Below the pieces are notes generated by a model that saw only the letters and a program-made list of their open reading frames with translations, was not told where the DNA came from and did no database searches. Source: Streptomyces sp. CG1 (GTDB lineage: Bacteria > Actinomycetota > Actinomycetes > Streptomycetales > Streptomycetaceae). From it: a DNA stretch of 64,000 bases. This document shows positions 61,958-64,000 of the stretch, piece after piece (position 1 is the stretch's first letter; the number at the start of each line of letters is the position of its first letter). A program made the translations under genes and the position numbers. The stretch is taken from positions 2,356,001-2,420,000 of the forward strand of contig NZ_CP163518.1 of NCBI RefSeq assembly GCF_041080625.1, given 5' to 3'.

Positions 61958-62021
61958 GTCCAGAACCCTAAATCACCGCACTGACAACGCGGCCGGGCCG
62001 GGGCCTCGGGGAAGGAAGGTC

Positions 62022-62681
62022 CTAGGCCCAGAGCTGGCTGCCCCAGCGGGTCAGGATCAGCATGGCGATGACGCCGCAGTGGGTGACCGGCACGACCCAG
62101 GTGAACTCGGCGAGAAACCGCTTCAGCCAGCCCGGCGCGGGCAGGAAGCCGTTGCGGGCGTTGAACGAGGTCACGTACCAGAACATGGTGATCGTGGCGA
62201 CCCAGGCCAGCGAGCACCACAGGCACAGCGCGTTGATCCGGTACAGGGACTCGAACTGCAGCCAGGTGACGAAGCAGACGCCGAAGAGCGTGCCGAAGTT
62301 GAAGGTCAGCCAGTACCAGCGCGGGAAGCGGGTGCCGGTCAGCAGGCTCATGCCGACGCAGATGACGATGCCGTAGCAGACCAGGCCGAGCATGGGGTTC
62401 GGGAAGCCGAAGACGGCCGCCTGCTTGCTCTCCATGACGCTGCCGCAGGACACGATCGGGTTGACGCTGCAGCCCGGTGTGAACGTCTTCCCGACGGCCT
62501 TCGCCTCGAGGATCTTGTTCTTGTCGATCGTGATGACCCAGGCGGCCAGCAGTCCGGCCGCGCCGGTGATCAGCAGCAGTATGGCGAAGGCGCGGCTGCC
62601 GCCCACCGTGCGCGCGGTGCCGGCGGCACGCTCGGGACCCGACTCCGTGGTGGAGACGTCATTGACTGTCGTCTTGCTCAT
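62022..62681 (-). CDS. Vitamin K epoxide reductase (VKOR)-family protein
   Basis: A 219-residue membrane protein with four to five transmembrane helices. The active-site pair is CLWC in the fourth helix, and the loop Cys pair is in TPGCSVNPIVSCGS. Bacterial VKOR oxidises DsbA-like partners and passes electrons to quinones, so it supports disulfide formation in secreted proteins. No thioredoxin-like domain is fused. Start is ATG 62681, with an adjacent GTG. It ends 64 bp before rarA begins, on the same strand. Confidence 0.93.
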   Translation of the reverse strand: MSKTTVNDVSTTESGPERAAGTARTVGGSRAFAILLLITGAAGLLAAWVITIDKNKILEAKAVGKTFTPGCSVNPIVSCGSVMESKQAAVFGFPNPMLGLVCYGIVICVGMSLLTGTRFPRWYWLTFNFGTLFGVCFVTWLQFESLYRINALCLWCSLAWVATITMFWYVTSFNARNGFLPAPGWLKRFLAEFTWVVPVTHCGVIAMLILTRWGSQLWA

Positions 62682-62771
62682 CACGCCGATTCCGTCACTT
62701 GAGAGTTGGACCATCTTCGGGCACGGGCTCATTGTGCCGCACGCACGCGTGTGTCCACCGTTCGGAGGACA

Positions 62772-62934
62772 TAAGGAGGTACGCACGGTGGTCACGGACC
62801 GTTCGGTTCCGGCCGATGCTCAAGGGCATGACAGCACACGCGAACGACTTCGCGGTGGACGTCCGGGGGCTGCGCAAGCGGTACGGGGGCGTCACCGCGG
62901 TGGACGGGCTGGATCTCGGTATCCGGCGCGGTGA
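62772..62934 (+). promoter_or_regulatory. Strong ribosome-binding site leading an out-of-frame leader ORF before the ABC gene
   Basis: TAAGGAGGT (62772-62780) is the best ribosome-binding site in this gap. It precedes a GTG at 62788 that opens a 48-codon frame ending at 62934, well inside the ABC ATPase gene and out of its frame. The ATPase ATG at 62828 is only weakly preceded by AAGGG. This may be a small translated leader, or a chance arrangement. Confidence 0.3.
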
Positions 62935-63694
62935 GGTGTTCGGGCTGCTCGGGCCGAACGGCGCGGGCAAGAGCACCACGGTGGAGATCCTCCAGGGCAA
63001 CCGGTCGAGGGACGGGGGCGAGGTGTCCGTGCTCGGCTCGGACCCGGCGACGGGCACGCGCGCGTGGAGGTCCCGTGTGGGAATCGTCTGGCAGGACGAA
63101 TCGGCGCCCGCGGAGTTGACGGTGCGCGAGACGGTACGGCACTTCGCCCGCTACTACCCGCGCCCGCGCGATGCGGAGGAGGTCATCCGCCTGGTCGGTC
63201 TCGAAGCGAAGGCAAGCAGCCGGATCAAGGCCCTCTCCGGCGGCCAGCGGCGCCGCCTGGACGTGGCGCTCGGCGTGATCGGCGATCCGGAGCTGTTGCT
63301 CCTGGACGAACCGACCACCGGTTTCGACCCGGCCGCCCGGCGGCAGTTCTGGGACCTGATCCGGCTGCTCGCCGACGGGGGCACCACGATCCTGCTCACC
63401 ACGCACTATCTGGAGGAGGCCGAGACCCTCGCGGACCGGATCGCGGTCGTCGCGCAGGGCCGGGTCGTCGCCGAAGACACGCCCGCCGGCCTGCGCAGGC
63501 GGTACGGCGGTGAGGTCACCGTCGCCTGGACGGAGGCCGACGGTTCCCCGCGCACGGAGCACACCGCCACGCCGACCCTGACCGTCGCCGGGCTGATGCG
63601 CCGCTTCGACGGCGAGATACCCGGACTGACCGTGACCCGCCCCACCCTGGAGGACGTCTACCTCCGGCTGACCGGACAGGAGGCCGTGCGATGA
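62828..63694 (+). CDS. ABC transporter ATP-binding protein (ABC-2 exporter type)
   Basis: A 288-residue ATPase of the DrrA/CcmA exporter group. Walker A is GPNGAGKSTTVEIL, signature LSGGQRRRLDVALGV, Walker B LLLLDEPTTGFDP and H-loop TTHYLEEAE. The C-terminal part continues to LEDVYLRLTG, common in drug-export ATPases. The start ATG 62828 is conservative; ATG 62816 is in frame too. Its stop overlaps the permease start (ATGA). Confidence 0.93.
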   Translation: MTAHANDFAVDVRGLRKRYGGVTAVDGLDLGIRRGEVFGLLGPNGAGKSTTVEILQGNRSRDGGEVSVLGSDPATGTRAWRSRVGIVWQDESAPAELTVRETVRHFARYYPRPRDAEEVIRLVGLEAKASSRIKALSGGQRRRLDVALGVIGDPELLLLDEPTTGFDPAARRQFWDLIRLLADGGTTILLTTHYLEEAETLADRIAVVAQGRVVAEDTPAGLRRRYGGEVTVAWTEADGSPRTEHTATPTLTVAGLMRRFDGEIPGLTVTRPTLEDVYLRLTGQEAVR

Positions 63695-64000
63695 CCACGA
63701 CCGCCGTACGTGCCACCGCCCGCGAGTCCGCCGCCTCCCTGCCCGGTGCCTGGTCGCTCGGGCTGCGGCGGGGCGCCCTCGAGATCAAGCAGTTCTTCCG
63801 GCAACGCGAACAGGTGGTCTTCACCTTCGCCTTCCCGGTGGTGTTCCTCTTCCTGTTCGCGTCGATCTTCCGCGACGACGTCCGGGGCGCCGGGATCACC
63901 TCCTCCCAGCTGTACGTGCCCGCGATGACGGCCTCCGGGATCATGTCGACGAGTTTCCAGTCGCTCGGCATCTCCATCGCCGTCGAGCGGGACGAGAAGG
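63691..64000 (+). CDS. ABC-2 type permease, C-terminus cut by window end
   Basis: The first 103 residues of an ABC-2 membrane permease. A cytoplasmic N-terminal stretch ends at GALEIKQFFRQREQV, then the first transmembrane helix VVFTFAFPVVFLFLFASIF, a short outside loop and QLYVPAMTASGIMSTSFQ, typical of this family. With the ATPase it forms an exporter, possibly of a drug or lipid. The ATG 63691 overlaps the ATPase stop. Confidence 0.88.
   Translation, partial: MTTTAVRATARESAASLPGAWSLGLRRGALEIKQFFRQREQVVFTFAFPVVFLFLFASIFRDDVRGAGITSSQLYVPAMTASGIMSTSFQSLGISIAVERDEK

Overview
The window is chromosomal DNA of a high-GC actinobacterium, almost certainly a Streptomyces. Coding regions show the extreme third-position GC bias of that genus. 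The gene set includes bldD, the actinobacterial integration host factor sIHF, a conservon (cvnABC), GuaB1 and an RNase Sa-type ribonuclease. The order rsmB-fmt-priA-metK-coaBC-rpoZ-gmk-sIHF-pyrF-pyrD-carB-carA-pyrC-pyrB-pyrR/bldD/nusB-efp-aro-mltG-ruvX-alaS-rpsD-rarA matches the conserved Streptomyces core. Most genes lie on the minus strand, and many stop and start codons overlap as ATGA or GTGA.

Left part (1-22.9 kb) is more accessory. It holds a truncated GH6 glycosidase whose fourth codon is TTA, a DUF5995 protein, a TetR remnant, and a pair resembling lysine 2-monooxygenase and 5-aminovaleramide amidase (DavB/DavA-like). Two exported proteins follow, then a conservon without a neighbouring CvnD GTPase. 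Next is a complete ABC importer operon ending in a HAD phosphatase/endonuclease-phosphatase fusion, with a divergent GntR regulator and an operator-like palindrome. An amino-acid permease-Lrp operon, GuaB1 (probable GMP reductase), an RNase Sa-like lipoprotein with an overlapping barstar inhibitor, a SorC regulator and rpe complete this part.

Middle part (22.9-45.1 kb) is housekeeping: rRNA and tRNA modification (rsmB, fmt), a helicase-dead-looking PriA, SAM synthesis (metK), CoA synthesis (coaBC), RNA polymerase omega, guanylate kinase and sIHF. The whole pyrimidine pathway follows (pyrR-pyrB-pyrC-membrane protein-carA-carB-pyrD-pyrF), with a PyrR-binding RNA loop over the pyrR ribosome-binding site and a strong hairpin between carB and pyrD. 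bldD diverges from pyrR and carries a palindromic BldD-type box at its promoter.

Right part (45-64 kb) has efp, an aminopeptidase P-like protein with altered metal ligands, a P-loop protein, the shikimate genes aroBKCE, mltG, ruvX, alaS and two small membrane proteins. It ends with an AfsR-like ATPase, rpsD, rarA, a VKOR-family protein and the start of an ABC exporter cut by the window end.

The most interesting signal I found is regulatory. Helically spaced TTGCG repeats occur in the same order and nearly the same spacing upstream of both the DavA/DavB-like operon and the permease-lrp operon 14 kb away. This suggests a small amino-acid uptake and catabolism regulon run by the linked Lrp protein. 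No tRNA, rRNA, CRISPR array, insertion sequence or prophage was seen.
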